From NCBI RefSeq assembly GCF_000025545.1, contig NC_013930.1, positions 176,257 to 240,256 of the forward strand: 64,000 nucleotides of DNA, written 5' to 3'. A model generated the notes under the pieces. The model saw only the letters and a program-made list of their open reading frames with translations, searched no databases and was not told the DNA's origin. Shown here in pieces: positions 8,526 through 18,323 of this stretch. The position numbers and the translations under genes were made by a program. Within the stretch, counting starts at the first letter, position 1. Each line of letters starts with the position of its first letter. This DNA comes from Thioalkalivibrio sp. K90mix (GTDB taxonomy: Bacteria > Pseudomonadota > Gammaproteobacteria > Ectothiorhodospirales > Ectothiorhodospiraceae).

Positions 8526-10181
8526 ATGATCCCATGGAAGAAGGCAGTCCTCGCGGCAGCGGTGGCAGTGGCGACTACTGGGTGCGCAGGTTTCGGTGAG
8601 ACCACCGAGACGGTGCAAAACAGTGAGCGCCAGACCAGCGAAACGCGTCAGCAGATTGATCAGTTGGAAGCAGAGCGTGTGCGAGCGAATGAAGGTACGC
8701 ATGAGAGGGCCCGGACGCCTGGCGCTGGCGATGACCTGTACCTGAATACCTCGGCGGTGCCGATTCGCAAGACGTTGCCGCCGGCATTCGAGCGTCAGGT
8801 GACATTCCATGAGCCGTACCCCACCCCGATTGGCAGTGTGATGTCCAAGCTGTCGGAAGTGACGGGGCTCCAGGTGGGGTTCGAGTACGACCTGGTAGAT
8901 CCTGGTGCGAATCAGGGTAACCAGGGTGGGGATCGGGTCGACTCGGCGGGCGATGACGTCGGCGTAGTCGATCTGGATGAGCTGGTCGGCGGCCGCGTAC
9001 ATCAAGCGGATCTGCTGCATGACGTGGAGATTTCGCTGTCCCATCAGGGGCGAGTGCGCGACGTGCTGGATGCAGCAGCGAACACGCTCCAGGCGAACTG
9101 GCGCTACGACGAGAATTCCAACCGAGTTGTCTTCTACCGATATGTCACCAAGACCATGCGGGTTGCGATGACCCCGGGGAAGATGATTAACGACGTGCTC
9201 ATTGAGACGCAGAGCGACGGTTCTCGCAGCGGTGGCGCGGAAAGCAACCTGCGCCTGGAAGGCGAAAGCTCGGTGTGGGAGAGCCTCGAAGACGCGCTGG
9301 GCACGATGGTTTCAAGCCGGGGGGCGTTCTCGGTGTCCGATACCACCGGAACGATCACGGTGCGAGACGTGCCGGACGTGGTGGACCGCGTGAGCGACTA
9401 CGTCGACAACATGAATGACACGTTCTCGCGCCAAGTCTCTGTGGATGTGCAGATCTATCGAGTCGAGGCGACCGAGAATGAGCTTCGGGGCGTCAACTGG
9501 AATGCCCTGTTCAACAACAACAACATGGAGTTTGAGGTCAGCTCGCCGGGTGGCAATGCCTCTGGCGATGTTTCCCCCGGGGGGGTACGGCTATCTGTTC
9601 CGGACGGAGCGGGGACGCTGAGTAATCTCGTGGGCAGTGAAGGATTCATTGCGAGTCTCGAGGAGATCGGCGATGTATCGGAGGTGACATCGACGACGCT
9701 TCAGACGGTCAATAACCAGCCCGCACCGGTACGGATTGGTCAGACTGTTTCCTACCTGGAAGAGGTTTCGCAGACCGATACCGCGAACGTGGGCTCGCAG
9801 GCATCGCTCACGCCGGGCGAGGTCGACGTTGGTTTCAGTATGCAGCTGCTTCCGCATGTTCAGGACAACGGCCGCGACATGCTCATGCAAGTGATGATCA
9901 CGCTGTCGACATTGGACCGCCTTGAGGAATTCAGTTCCGGTGACCAGACGATCCAGCTCCCCGAGGTTTCCAGCCGCGACTTCGTGCAGCGGACTTGGCT
10001 GCAAAGCGGTGAGGCACTGGTGCTGGCTGGCTTTGAATCCATTCAGGCCAACCTTGCTCGAAGCGGCATCATTGACGCGGATAAGTGGGCGCTGGGTGGG
10101 AACCGCAGGGCGGAAAACACCCGCGAAAGCCTGATCATCGTGATGACGCCGACCGTGACCTCTATTCAGGACCGGTTCTAA
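8526..10181 (+). CDS. pilN: Type IVb pilus secretin, PilN family lipoprotein
   Basis: The ATG at 8526 follows AAGGAG. The 551-residue protein starts with a lipoprotein signal (TTGC, Cys 20), then a coiled-coil-like stretch and periplasmic N-domains. One of these carries an acidic insert near residues 125-155. The C-terminal secretin domain has VDVQIYRVEATENELRGV, VRIGQTVSYLEEV, TPGEVDVGFSMQLLPHV and GEALVLAGFE. This is the R64 PilN/BfpB/TcpC type of secretin. It forms the outer-membrane ring through which the pilus passes. The neighbours PilO, PilP, PilQ, PilR, PilS and PilV follow in R64 order. Confidence 0.93.
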   Translation: MIPWKKAVLAAAVAVATTGCAGFGETTETVQNSERQTSETRQQIDQLEAERVRANEGTHERARTPGAGDDLYLNTSAVPIRKTLPPAFERQVTFHEPYPTPIGSVMSKLSEVTGLQVGFEYDLVDPGANQGNQGGDRVDSAGDDVGVVDLDELVGGRVHQADLLHDVEISLSHQGRVRDVLDAAANTLQANWRYDENSNRVVFYRYVTKTMRVAMTPGKMINDVLIETQSDGSRSGGAESNLRLEGESSVWESLEDALGTMVSSRGAFSVSDTTGTITVRDVPDVVDRVSDYVDNMNDTFSRQVSVDVQIYRVEATENELRGVNWNALFNNNNMEFEVSSPGGNASGDVSPGGVRLSVPDGAGTLSNLVGSEGFIASLEEIGDVSEVTSTTLQTVNNQPAPVRIGQTVSYLEEVSQTDTANVGSQASLTPGEVDVGFSMQLLPHVQDNGRDMLMQVMITLSTLDRLEEFSSGDQTIQLPEVSSRDFVQRTWLQSGEALVLAGFESIQANLARSGIIDADKWALGGNRRAENTRESLIIVMTPTVTSIQDRF

Positions 10182-10199
10182 GCGCACGGAGGCGCGTCC

Positions 10200-11570
10200 A
10201 TGAAGACGATCAAGATCGACAAGAGGATCTACCTCGTCGGGCTTTCCTGGTATGGCGTCCCGCGGGACGCCAACCTGAATGCGCGATATATCGACCAGCT
10301 CGACCCCGAGCAGGTGACCGGCCGTGGGCTTGTTCGCGAGGATTCAGGCGAACGGTTCGATGAAGCGTTTATCGGGGTATATCGCGGCGATACGGCTCCT
10401 CCAAAGAGATCGGTTTCGCTGGCGCAGGCGGTCGCGAAACAGTACCCCGACCACGTCGTTCTGGCAGACCTGGGGGGCGACGACTATTGGGTCGTCATCA
10501 CTCATCAAGGTGCGGTTGTGCCGGGCACCGATGTTGTGGGTACGCAGGAAATCGTCCACCGCACCCTTCAGGGCTACATCGGGCTGTTCCTGGAAAACCG
10601 CCTCGCCACGAATGGCGAACGGTTGCTGCGCACGGATCTCCTGGATGGCGACGCCGCGGAGTGGCTGGGTCAGATGAACGAGCCCGCCCAGGCGCTGGAC
10701 CTTGAAGGGGTAGCGCAGAGCGAAGATCAGCCTCCGCCAGTCGAAATCATTGCGCGGGGCATGTCGCCGGTACAAAAAGCTGGTCTGTCCGCGATCGGCA
10801 TCGCCGTCCTGGGTATCTCCTCGTTTTTTATCTACGACGGGACGCAGGATGACTTCGAGCCAGCGCCGCCACCCGAGCCGCCACCCGAGCCGGCCGTGGA
10901 CGAGGGCGATCGGGAGCAGCGTGAGTACATGGAGCAACTGGTAGCAACGTTGGATGGCCGCCTACCCGTGTCGAACGACTGGGTCCGGCCGACGCTCGAT
11001 CGCGTCCTGATGGAGCATGCGAACTCGGGTATGGGTTGGGCGTTCGAGGGCGTGAATTGCACCCCGAGTGCATGTGACCTCTCGTGGGTCCCGTACTCTG
11101 TGTTCCGGCCCGTCAGGGGGTTCCATCAAGAGGTGGGTTTGCCTGATGGCGCCGTTCGTATGGAAGACGGTGGGGACGCACTGAGCGCAAGCGTCGACGC
11201 GAATGAAGTGTCGATGCAGTCAATGGATGCTCTTGGTGTGCATGAGCTGCCTCCCGGGCACGAAGTGCGAAGTGACTGGTGGGACGTGATCCAGATGGAG
11301 CAGATGCGGATTCCCGGAGTGGAATTCGAGCAGGACCGGCGTGGCGCCAGCAGGATCGGGCCCGCCGAGCTTCCAGAGGCCGAGGTGATTCGTGTGGAAG
11401 AGGGGAGGATCTATGCGAACGGTGCCAACCTAGCGCAGCTCTCTCGTCTGATGGACACGCTGAATGAACTGCCGATGCGGGTAACGAACGTAACCTATGC
11501 CCCAGGGACCGCGGGCGAAACGGAAACCTCCCAATGGAGGGTGGAGATGACCTATGTGGCACGACAGTAA
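10200..11570 (+). CDS. pilO: Type IVb pilus assembly protein PilO
   Basis: The 456-residue protein begins with an actin-like/PilO domain with YLVGLSWYGVPRDAN and IDQLDPEQV, followed by VLADLGGDDYWVVITHQG, as in the PilO2 (PAP_PilO) family. One membrane segment lies near residues 200-216 (SAIGIAVLGISSFFIYD). A short Pro-Glu linker and a periplasmic domain with a Cys pair (CTPSAC) come after. PilO sits in the inner membrane and connects the cytoplasmic motor to the periplasmic part of the pilus machine. It lies 18 bases after the secretin gene. Confidence 0.85.
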   Translation: MKTIKIDKRIYLVGLSWYGVPRDANLNARYIDQLDPEQVTGRGLVREDSGERFDEAFIGVYRGDTAPPKRSVSLAQAVAKQYPDHVVLADLGGDDYWVVITHQGAVVPGTDVVGTQEIVHRTLQGYIGLFLENRLATNGERLLRTDLLDGDAAEWLGQMNEPAQALDLEGVAQSEDQPPPVEIIARGMSPVQKAGLSAIGIAVLGISSFFIYDGTQDDFEPAPPPEPPPEPAVDEGDREQREYMEQLVATLDGRLPVSNDWVRPTLDRVLMEHANSGMGWAFEGVNCTPSACDLSWVPYSVFRPVRGFHQEVGLPDGAVRMEDGGDALSASVDANEVSMQSMDALGVHELPPGHEVRSDWWDVIQMEQMRIPGVEFEQDRRGASRIGPAELPEAEVIRVEEGRIYANGANLAQLSRLMDTLNELPMRVTNVTYAPGTAGETETSQWRVEMTYVARQ

Positions 11571-11580
11571 AGGAACAAGG

Positions 11581-12579
11581 ATGCGCCGAAATGTGATTGC
11601 CGCGGCAGTGGCAGCTTTTTGTCTTGGGACCGCTTCGGTCGCCGTAGTGAACGCGGACAACGAGGATATGCCAGCCTTCATGCAGGAAATGGAGGATCCG
11701 TCCGACGATAGTGGTTCGGCGACCACCGGCAGTGAAGCGTCATCGCAGGCTTCCGATCATGTGGGTTCTGAAGCGGTGGAAAACGATGGCGTGGAAAGTC
11801 CACCCGACTTCATGGAAGACATGGATGAGGTTGAAGAGCCGACGGGGACCTCTGGGGAGTCTGAAGCGATCAAGGATCCGAGCGATACCGAAGGTGCCGG
11901 AGACGTCGGGGGGGCGAGCGGTCAGGAGGTAATGGCTACTGAAGACGGTGATGCCGACCGTGTTGGTGACAGTGATGCGTTGGAAGACGAATCCAGTCAG
12001 CCGGTACCGGACCCACAGCCGATCATCGCTGGAGATATGCAGAAGTATTCGCCAGGCGTGATGACGCCGGATGAGCGCGCTTACCTTGAGGAGCTGCGCT
12101 CGCTTCAGCGCCAACAGGAACTCTGGCAGGCACGGAACGAAATGCTCGCCATGCAGCAGCAACATGTGGAAATGACTCAGGAGATGCGGAAGTTGCAGAT
12201 GCCGGAGCCCTCCGAGGCGGCAGCCCAGCAGGCGGAGCGTGAAGCCGAAGAGCGTCAGCGCGACGAGCGGGACCTGCGCCAAATGATGCTGGTATCGGTC
12301 TTTGGTGGGCAAAGTGACCCTCGTGCAGAGCTGTTCTTCGCGGGCGGTCGCATGCAGGTCAGCAAGGGCGACGTGCTACCGGGGGGTTGGACGGTCCGAG
12401 ACATTGAGCTAACCCGCGTGCTGGTGGAAAAGGATCGTCGTGAGTTTGAAATCGGAATGGGGTCGCCATCCACCACGCAAGGTCAGGTCGAGGCGGTGCC
12501 TGGTGCCCCTCAGCTTCAGGGCAACCCTGAAGGGGCCGGGTCGGGACAGACCTCCGCTCAAGGCATTTTCGGGAGGTAG
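11581..12579 (+). CDS. pilP: Type IVb pilus assembly protein PilP
   Basis: The ATG at 11581 has AAAGGA just upstream and opens directly into a signal peptide ending at VVNADN. An upstream in-frame ATG at 11554 overlaps pilO. The 332-residue protein is very acidic up to residue 140. It then has a Gln/Met/Glu-rich coiled coil (about 160-230) and a C-terminal beta domain with MMLVSVFGGQSDPRAELFF, GDVLPGG and VRDIELTRV, which matches PilP of R64-type pili. PilP bridges the inner-membrane platform and the secretin. Confidence 0.8.
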   Translation: MRRNVIAAAVAAFCLGTASVAVVNADNEDMPAFMQEMEDPSDDSGSATTGSEASSQASDHVGSEAVENDGVESPPDFMEDMDEVEEPTGTSGESEAIKDPSDTEGAGDVGGASGQEVMATEDGDADRVGDSDALEDESSQPVPDPQPIIAGDMQKYSPGVMTPDERAYLEELRSLQRQQELWQARNEMLAMQQQHVEMTQEMRKLQMPEPSEAAAQQAEREAEERQRDERDLRQMMLVSVFGGQSDPRAELFFAGGRMQVSKGDVLPGGWTVRDIELTRVLVEKDRREFEIGMGSPSTTQGQVEAVPGAPQLQGNPEGAGSGQTSAQGIFGR

Positions 12580-12584
12580 TTATC

Positions 12585-14435
12585 GTGAGCATGGACGCAG
12601 CCGAACAAACCCAGGAAGGGGTCGAGGACGTGAATGTTTTCGACGCCGAGGTATCGATCGAGGACGAGTGGCAGGAAGAGCCTGAGCCTAGCGGCGCGGG
12701 TCAGATGCGTGATCCGTACGCGGCTTTCGAAGATCCTGAAATTCTGAAGATGTCCGACCTTCCGGACTACGACTGGGTTCTGGAAGAAGGAGTGGGTGGA
12801 GTCAAGATTCCGGACGGGATCGAGAAGTTCGCTTGTATTATCGCCCGTGTTCAGGCGTGGCACGGCGATTTCAGTCGAGAGGACATCCGTATTGCCAGTC
12901 TCCCGGATATGGTCGAGCAGGCGTCCGTTGACCTGGAAATCTGGCTGGTGGTGACCGGGCGCGTCAAGGATCGGAACGCGCTGAAGGTGGCTGAAATGGT
13001 GCGAAGCCTTCGGAATCGCTACCCACGCGCCCGCCTGCATGCAAAGCCGAAAATTGCCACGGCGGCCATCATCGAGGCGATGTATGAGCGAAACAATGAG
13101 GTCGTCAATGGTGCGATCGAAGATGTTTCGGAAGAACAGCAGGAGTTCGACAAGCTCGGCCGATATGCCTTTGATAACGGGGTGTCGGACATCCATATCG
13201 AGGTTACATCGGAGCAGGCCCAGATCTTGATGCGCCAGCACGGCCGGCTGCGGCACTACAAGGACCTGGCACCCGCCAAGGCCACCGCCATTTGCTCGGC
13301 GGTCTACAACACCATGTCGGAAGCAGGTTCGACCCGTGACTCTTTCAATGAGCGCAAATTCCAAAATGCGGTGATTGACCGGCCGTACGATGAAGGGCGT
13401 GTCCGGTTTCGTTACGCGTCCATGCCGGTCGCACCCAATGGGTTCAATGTGGTCCTGCGGTTGCTTCCGGTAGGTGTGGAAAGCGCGCACAAGTCGTTCG
13501 AAGACCTCGGTTATGCCCCGGCGCACACGCAGAGCATGCAGCGGGCAATGGCGCGCTCATCGGGCATGGTGATCATCGCGGGGACCACCGGATCCGGTAA
13601 GTCCACGACCCTCAAGAATGCGATGGAGGGCGTGGCAACAGCCAATCCCGACCAGAAGATCCGAACCATCGAAGAGCCGGTCGAATACTCAATCCGGAAT
13701 ACGTCGCAAACTCCGGTGGTGCGGGACGATAAGGAGAAGGATGGGGCGAACTCCAGCAAACCGTTCGCTGATGCGATCAAGGCGGCCATGCGGGCCGACC
13801 CGGACCGAATGCTCGTCGGGGAGATTCGAGACAAGATCACGGCCGAGCTCGCGATTCAGGCATCCCAGACGGGCCATGGCGTTGCCACGACCCTACATGC
13901 GGAATCGTGGAGCGGGATCTTCGATCGACTGGGATTGCTGGGGATACAGATGGGCGTGTTGGCGCAGCCGGGCCTCATCGCAGGTTTGGCTTACCAGAAA
14001 CTGATGCCGGTGCTGTGTGAGCACTGCAAGATTAGTTTCCATCAGTGGGTGGATGAACAGGCAGACATGGAGAATCCAAAGGACTCAGGTTTTGTAGATC
14101 GAGTCCGTCGCGTCGTCCCCGACGCCGATCTGGTGATGGTCTACATGACAGGGCCTGGGTGCCGTCAGTGTAAAGGGACAGGGATAACCGGCCAGACGGT
14201 TTGCGCGGAGGTCGTATTGCCAACCAATGCCATGCTCGATGCGGTTCGTCATGGTGATGTCGTCAAGCTGAGGCAGCTCTGGAGGGAACAACGAAACGAC
14301 TCGGACCCAGATGACATGAGCGGGCGGACTGCATTCGAGCATGCCCTGCTGAAGATGCGCCACGGGATCTGTGATCCGAAAGATGTGGAAAGCAAGTTCA
14401 TGCGGTTGGACGAAGTGTTCCACCTCGACGATTAA
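12585..14435 (+). CDS. pilQ: PilQ-type pilus assembly ATPase (GspE family)
   Basis: The GTG at 12585 sits eight bases after GGGAGG. The 616-residue protein has an acidic N-terminus without an MshEN domain, then the GspE/PilQ core. Motifs are IAGTTGSGKSTTL (Walker A, about 330), an Asp box with RADPDRMLVGEIRD and a His box TGHGVATTLHAES. A zinc-type cysteine set is split between LCEHCKIS and CRQCKGTGITG. It hydrolyses ATP to extrude pilin subunits from the inner membrane. This ATPase lacks the c-di-GMP-binding region seen in the two other pilus ATPases of the window. Confidence 0.92.
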   Translation: MSMDAAEQTQEGVEDVNVFDAEVSIEDEWQEEPEPSGAGQMRDPYAAFEDPEILKMSDLPDYDWVLEEGVGGVKIPDGIEKFACIIARVQAWHGDFSREDIRIASLPDMVEQASVDLEIWLVVTGRVKDRNALKVAEMVRSLRNRYPRARLHAKPKIATAAIIEAMYERNNEVVNGAIEDVSEEQQEFDKLGRYAFDNGVSDIHIEVTSEQAQILMRQHGRLRHYKDLAPAKATAICSAVYNTMSEAGSTRDSFNERKFQNAVIDRPYDEGRVRFRYASMPVAPNGFNVVLRLLPVGVESAHKSFEDLGYAPAHTQSMQRAMARSSGMVIIAGTTGSGKSTTLKNAMEGVATANPDQKIRTIEEPVEYSIRNTSQTPVVRDDKEKDGANSSKPFADAIKAAMRADPDRMLVGEIRDKITAELAIQASQTGHGVATTLHAESWSGIFDRLGLLGIQMGVLAQPGLIAGLAYQKLMPVLCEHCKISFHQWVDEQADMENPKDSGFVDRVRRVVPDADLVMVYMTGPGCRQCKGTGITGQTVCAEVVLPTNAMLDAVRHGDVVKLRQLWREQRNDSDPDDMSGRTAFEHALLKMRHGICDPKDVESKFMRLDEVFHLDD

Positions 14436-14441
14436 GGATCG

Positions 14442-15767
14442 ATGATGAAAGAGAAGCTGGAAAGGATCGCCAGCGAGGCTCGGTCACGGATGGACGCAGT
14501 GAAGGGTGCGCTCGCTGGTCGGGTTCGGGCGAAGGGGACAGCTGTATCGGAGGAAGGCGCCGCCGCGGCAGAGTCAGGTCCACCGTCGCTCAGGGACCGC
14601 CTGGATGCATGGAGGAATCGAGCGCAAGAGCGTTGGGCGGAGATCAAAGAGGACCAGGCAGCGCACCAACGATCCGGGGCTCAGTCTGAAATGTTGCGCG
14701 GCCTTGAAGGCCGTTATCGGCGAGTGATGGCGAAGTTGGCCTTCGGTGCCAGTAAACGTGCGGATATGTACGAAGATCTGGCGGCCTTCCAAGAGGCGGG
14801 AATCCCGCCCTTTGACGCGCTCAAGTCTGTGAATGATGTCCATCGAAAGCGACGCAATCCGCTGGCCTATATGACGGACGAATGGATCCGGGTCATGGAA
14901 GGGGGCGGCACGCTGGCGGACGCGATGGTGCCCTGGGCCGACTCTGCGGAAGTGGCGATGATCGCTTCAGGGGACCGCTCTGGTGAGCTTCAGGAGGCTT
15001 TGGTTGAGGTGTCGAAGCTCACTCGTGCGCGGCACGAGATGATGGCCGAGGCCGCTCAGAAGCTGACCATGCCAATGGTAATGATCGCCGCCCTGTTCGG
15101 GCTCGTGTACTACATTGCGATCACCATCGTCCCTACAGCACAGGATCTCCTCCCGGAAGAACACATGCCAGCATTCGCGGGGGGGTACTTCGCGTTTGGC
15201 GCGTGGGTGCTCTCGTACGGCCCCGTTGTAGTAGTGGCTCTGGTGGGGGCGATGATCGCGCTGTTGGTCTCGCTGCCAATATGGGCTGGCCCGAAACGCG
15301 ACCGTGTGGACCGGTGGTTCCCTTGGACCCTCTACCGTTCTCTCCAGAGTGCATTCTTTATGATCACGCTCTCCGCCATGATCCGCTCTGGAATGCCCAC
15401 GGCAAAAGCTCTTACGGAGTTGCGAGAATACGCCAGACCATGGATGCGACGTCACCTGGATCGCATGCTGAACAGCCTGCGCCAGGGGCGACGTGAGACT
15501 GAGGCACTGGATTCGGGGTTGCTGATGGATGCCATGAGTGACCGGCTGTACATCTACAGTCGACTCCCCGATTTCTCGGTGGTAATGCAAGCCATCGGGA
15601 TCGATGCGATGAAGGGGTTGAAAAAGACCATCAACCGGTTTGCGACCCTGACATCGATTTCCGTCATGCTTTTGCTGGCGGTGTTCATCCTGGTCACGGT
15701 GTTCGCTCTCGGCGAGACCAGTTTCGCCATTTCGGAGGCGGTCGAGCAGCAGTCGAGCGGCATTTGA
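14442..15767 (+). CDS. pilR: PilR-type inner-membrane platform protein (GspF family)
   Basis: The 441-residue protein has a highly charged N-terminal tail (about 1-100), then two GspF-type repeats. The first contains FQEAGIPPFDALKSV, the second MIRSGMPTAKALTEL. Membrane segments lie near 205-225, 250-280 and 410-430. This is the R64 PilR/BfpE platform that couples the ATPase to pilin in the inner membrane. It starts six bases after the pilQ stop. Confidence 0.88.
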   Translation: MMKEKLERIASEARSRMDAVKGALAGRVRAKGTAVSEEGAAAAESGPPSLRDRLDAWRNRAQERWAEIKEDQAAHQRSGAQSEMLRGLEGRYRRVMAKLAFGASKRADMYEDLAAFQEAGIPPFDALKSVNDVHRKRRNPLAYMTDEWIRVMEGGGTLADAMVPWADSAEVAMIASGDRSGELQEALVEVSKLTRARHEMMAEAAQKLTMPMVMIAALFGLVYYIAITIVPTAQDLLPEEHMPAFAGGYFAFGAWVLSYGPVVVVALVGAMIALLVSLPIWAGPKRDRVDRWFPWTLYRSLQSAFFMITLSAMIRSGMPTAKALTELREYARPWMRRHLDRMLNSLRQGRRETEALDSGLLMDAMSDRLYIYSRLPDFSVVMQAIGIDAMKGLKKTINRFATLTSISVMLLLAVFILVTVFALGETSFAISEAVEQQSSGI

Positions 15768-15849
15768 ACGACCTGAAAACGGTGGGGTAGCCTCGATGCT
15801 GAGTTGCCCCAAACAGCATGAAACCAACCAAGGATAGGTACTAAATAAA

Positions 15850-16437
15850 ATGGAAAGCTCGAAAACGGAAATCGCAAACCTTCACACGGTTCATGGCGGG
15901 AAGCGGAAAAAGGCGAAAGGATTCACGCTCATTGAAATCCTGATTGTGTTGGCAATCGGGGCTGGCATCCTGTTCGCCGTGTTTATGGCGGTCAATGCCG
16001 TCCAAGGCAAGGCGGTCGCAAAGGAGGCCTCCGAAACCCTGAATCTTATGGTGGCGGATACGCGCGCCCGATTCCGTAGCGTCGGCAACTTCAGCGAGCT
16101 GGGCAATGATGGTTCTCAGATCCTGATCGATAACAACATTCCGCCCCGTTCGATGATCAATTCCTCCGAGGACGCGATTATCTCGGCTTGGAATACGGAA
16201 ATCGATGTGGCCGAAGCCCAGCTGAACACCCCCGGGGATGCGGTGGCGTTCACCTACAACGACGTGAATTCCGACGATTGCGCCAACTTTGTTCAGTCGG
16301 CCGAGGGGTCCTTCTCGCGTGTGACCGTCAACAACGCGGTAGTCAAAGAGCAGCATGAAACGCTCCAGATTGGCGCGCTGGGTTCCGCCTGCTCTGCGGA
16401 TTCGACGGTCGATATCGAGTTCGTTCAGGGCCGTTAA
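15850..16437 (+). CDS. pilS: Major type IVb prepilin PilS
   Basis: The 195-residue protein has a 24-residue basic leader ending in KAKG, then FTLIEILIVLAIGAG. This is the classic prepilin peptidase site with Glu at +5 of the mature pilin. The mature length of about 171 residues and two C-terminal-half cysteines (DDCANF, GSACSAD) fit type IVb major pilins such as R64 PilS and TcpA. A GC-rich hairpin with a T run follows the gene, so this transcript may be more abundant than the downstream tip pilin. Confidence 0.9.
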   Translation: MESSKTEIANLHTVHGGKRKKAKGFTLIEILIVLAIGAGILFAVFMAVNAVQGKAVAKEASETLNLMVADTRARFRSVGNFSELGNDGSQILIDNNIPPRSMINSSEDAIISAWNTEIDVAEAQLNTPGDAVAFTYNDVNSDDCANFVQSAEGSFSRVTVNNAVVKEQHETLQIGALGSACSADSTVDIEFVQGR

Positions 16438-16460
16438 GAGACAAGCAAACGTGTACGGAT

Positions 16461-16497
16461 AGCCTTGGAGGGTCGAGCGGGGCCCTCTGGGGCTTTT
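16461..16497 (+). terminator. Intercistronic terminator-like hairpin after pilS
   Basis: AGCC and GGAGGG pair with CCCTC and GGCT around a GC-rich loop, and TTTT follows. It lies between the major pilin and the tip pilin, so it probably reduces rather than blocks read-through. Confidence 0.6.
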
Positions 16498-16527
16498 GTC
16501 TTGCAACTGGGCCAATGGAGGGGCGCA

Positions 16528-17904
16528 GTGAAGCGAACAAGGAGTAGTTCAAGTAGAGATTCGCAGCGTGGGTCAGCCCCGTTGATTGCGCTCTTGATTG
16601 CCCTCGGGGTGGCGAGCGCGGCGTTACCTTGGGCGCACCAGATGATGGCGCGAGAGGCAACGGACGACCTTGCGAAATCCGCAGGCCGCGATATGGCGCA
16701 GCTCGCCATGGGCGTTCGGGGTGCGATTTCCAAGCTGCAAACCCTGAATAAGGCCGACGAGGCTGCCGCCGCCGCGCGGGCCGCACAGATCGAGGCGAAC
16801 GGGATCGATTACCTTCGTCCGAGAGAGTGCAGCGAAAATCCGGCCTTCCCAACGGTAGAAGAGTTCGCCGAAGACTGGCAGGGATACATTCCGTGCCGCG
16901 CCGCGCGCTACGGCGAGTACGAAACCCCTTTCATGGCCGATTATGACCTGACGGTGGATACGACCGCGCCGGGTTCTGGCTACTACGAGATCCGAATGGG
17001 GTACGTCGTGAATACACCGGCCGACCAAGGACGGGCCGGCGTGGTGGCCTCACGTATCGCAAACTCCGCTCACGAGAGCATGACCGTGGCGGAGACGGTC
17101 GAGGCGGCAGGCGGGATCCACAAGACCTTCCAGGCGAACATCGCATCCGACTTCGATTTCAACCAGCCCGCGGCCGTGATCCAGCAGGAAATCCAGGACG
17201 CCCAGGCGCACGACATGGGTCACCCCGACTTCGGACGCGTCATGCTTGTGGCAAGCGCGGACTCCGAAGCCGATATCTGGCTGCGAATCGACGGGCTCAA
17301 CCACATGGAAGCGGATCTGTATGCGGCTGAGCCCGGCAGCGACCCCGTGGACTGGCACGACATTCGTCATGCGCGAAACATCGAGCTATCCGGCGAAGCG
17401 GTCATTGCTGAAGACGTTTATGTCGGGGGTACCACGTTCATCCAGGAGTCTCTCCGTACAGAAGAGAACGTGAATGCTGGTATCGATGTGATCGCCGAGC
17501 GGAATGTGATCGGTGAGCAAAATGTCGTAGCGGGTCAAAACGTGAAGGCTGAAACCGGCAGCGTGGAGGCCGGGCAACACTTAATCGCCAACGAGTACAT
17601 CTTTGGTCGAGACGTACTGCTAGACGACATCGGGCGCCTGGCGAGCCAGGGTGTTTACGACGTAACCGTCATCAACGGATCGGGATGGATGGAAAAACCG
17701 TCGTGCGGCCCATTTACGGGGGAGCCCCGGATCTTTACAGCCGTTCAGGGTATTACCCCCAACGATGGACGACCGATGCACGGCCATGAAGTTTTTGTGA
17801 CGGATGGTGGTGATCGTTGGGATATCGAGCCGCGCATTCTAACGAACACCGGCTGGGAATCTACGGATAACGCGAACATCATCGCGATGGCGAAGTGTGG
17901 TTAG
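16528..17904 (+). CDS. pilV: PilV-like minor/tip pilin
   Basis: The GTG at 16528 follows GGAGG. A 15-residue leader ends in SQRG before SAPLIALLIALGVA, a PilV-type processing site without Glu at +5. The constant region that follows resembles the N-terminal part of shufflon proteins. Near residue 300 there is a repeated beta-helix-like run (EENVNAG, ERNVIGEQNVVAGQNV). The C-terminal domain has GWMEKPSCGPF and ends IIAMAKCG, with a Cys pair. PilV forms the tip adhesin that picks the recipient or surface. No alternative inverted C-terminal cassettes are present. Confidence 0.82.
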   Translation: MKRTRSSSSRDSQRGSAPLIALLIALGVASAALPWAHQMMAREATDDLAKSAGRDMAQLAMGVRGAISKLQTLNKADEAAAAARAAQIEANGIDYLRPRECSENPAFPTVEEFAEDWQGYIPCRAARYGEYETPFMADYDLTVDTTAPGSGYYEIRMGYVVNTPADQGRAGVVASRIANSAHESMTVAETVEAAGGIHKTFQANIASDFDFNQPAAVIQQEIQDAQAHDMGHPDFGRVMLVASADSEADIWLRIDGLNHMEADLYAAEPGSDPVDWHDIRHARNIELSGEAVIAEDVYVGGTTFIQESLRTEENVNAGIDVIAERNVIGEQNVVAGQNVKAETGSVEAGQHLIANEYIFGRDVLLDDIGRLASQGVYDVTVINGSGWMEKPSCGPFTGEPRIFTAVQGITPNDGRPMHGHEVFVTDGGDRWDIEPRILTNTGWESTDNANIIAMAKCG

Positions 17905-17914
17905 GAGGTCGTCA

Positions 17915-18298
17915 ATGAAGCTCAGAAGGGCATGTTGCGGGTTGCTGCTGGCTGTGTTCGCGCTCCTTGTGGGGTCGTCTCACGGCGATGAATTCGATAG
18001 TCAGAACATCCGGGACAATCTTGGGATTGGAACGCCCGGGGAAGTGCAGCATCCGGAAGGCGGGATGGGACACATTGAGGAACCGGAGATTGGTTTCGGT
18101 TGGACAGACCCGGGCGTCGCCTACGGCCTGGAGAACATAGAGTCCAACCCGTACGCAGGCGCCCAACAGGCTTGCGAGAACGATGGAGGTACGTGGCATA
18201 GCAGCAATGTCTGCACCTTCGAGTGGGAGGATCCGTCCGATAGTGAAGTATGCAATCGCCTCGGCGGTAACTGGACCGGAGGCGAGTGTCAGTTTTAG
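17915..18298 (+). CDS. Secreted cysteine-repeat protein A
   Basis: The ATG at 17915 follows AGGAGG. The 127-residue product has a signal peptide ending near GSSHG. The mature part has NIRDNLGIGT and HIEEPEIGFGW. It is followed by two copies of a C-x3-GG-x-W-x(4-6)-C unit: CENDGGTWHSSNVC and CNRLGGNWTGGEC. Cysteine spacing suggests two small disulfide loops. The next gene has the same modules, so the two are paralogues. Position right after pilV suggests a secreted or pilus-associated role. No known family is recognised. Confidence 0.75.
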   Translation: MKLRRACCGLLLAVFALLVGSSHGDEFDSQNIRDNLGIGTPGEVQHPEGGMGHIEEPEIGFGWTDPGVAYGLENIESNPYAGAQQACENDGGTWHSSNVCTFEWEDPSDSEVCNRLGGNWTGGECQF

Positions 18299-18323
18299 TG
18301 CAGCGTCTTAGAGAGGTGGCGTG

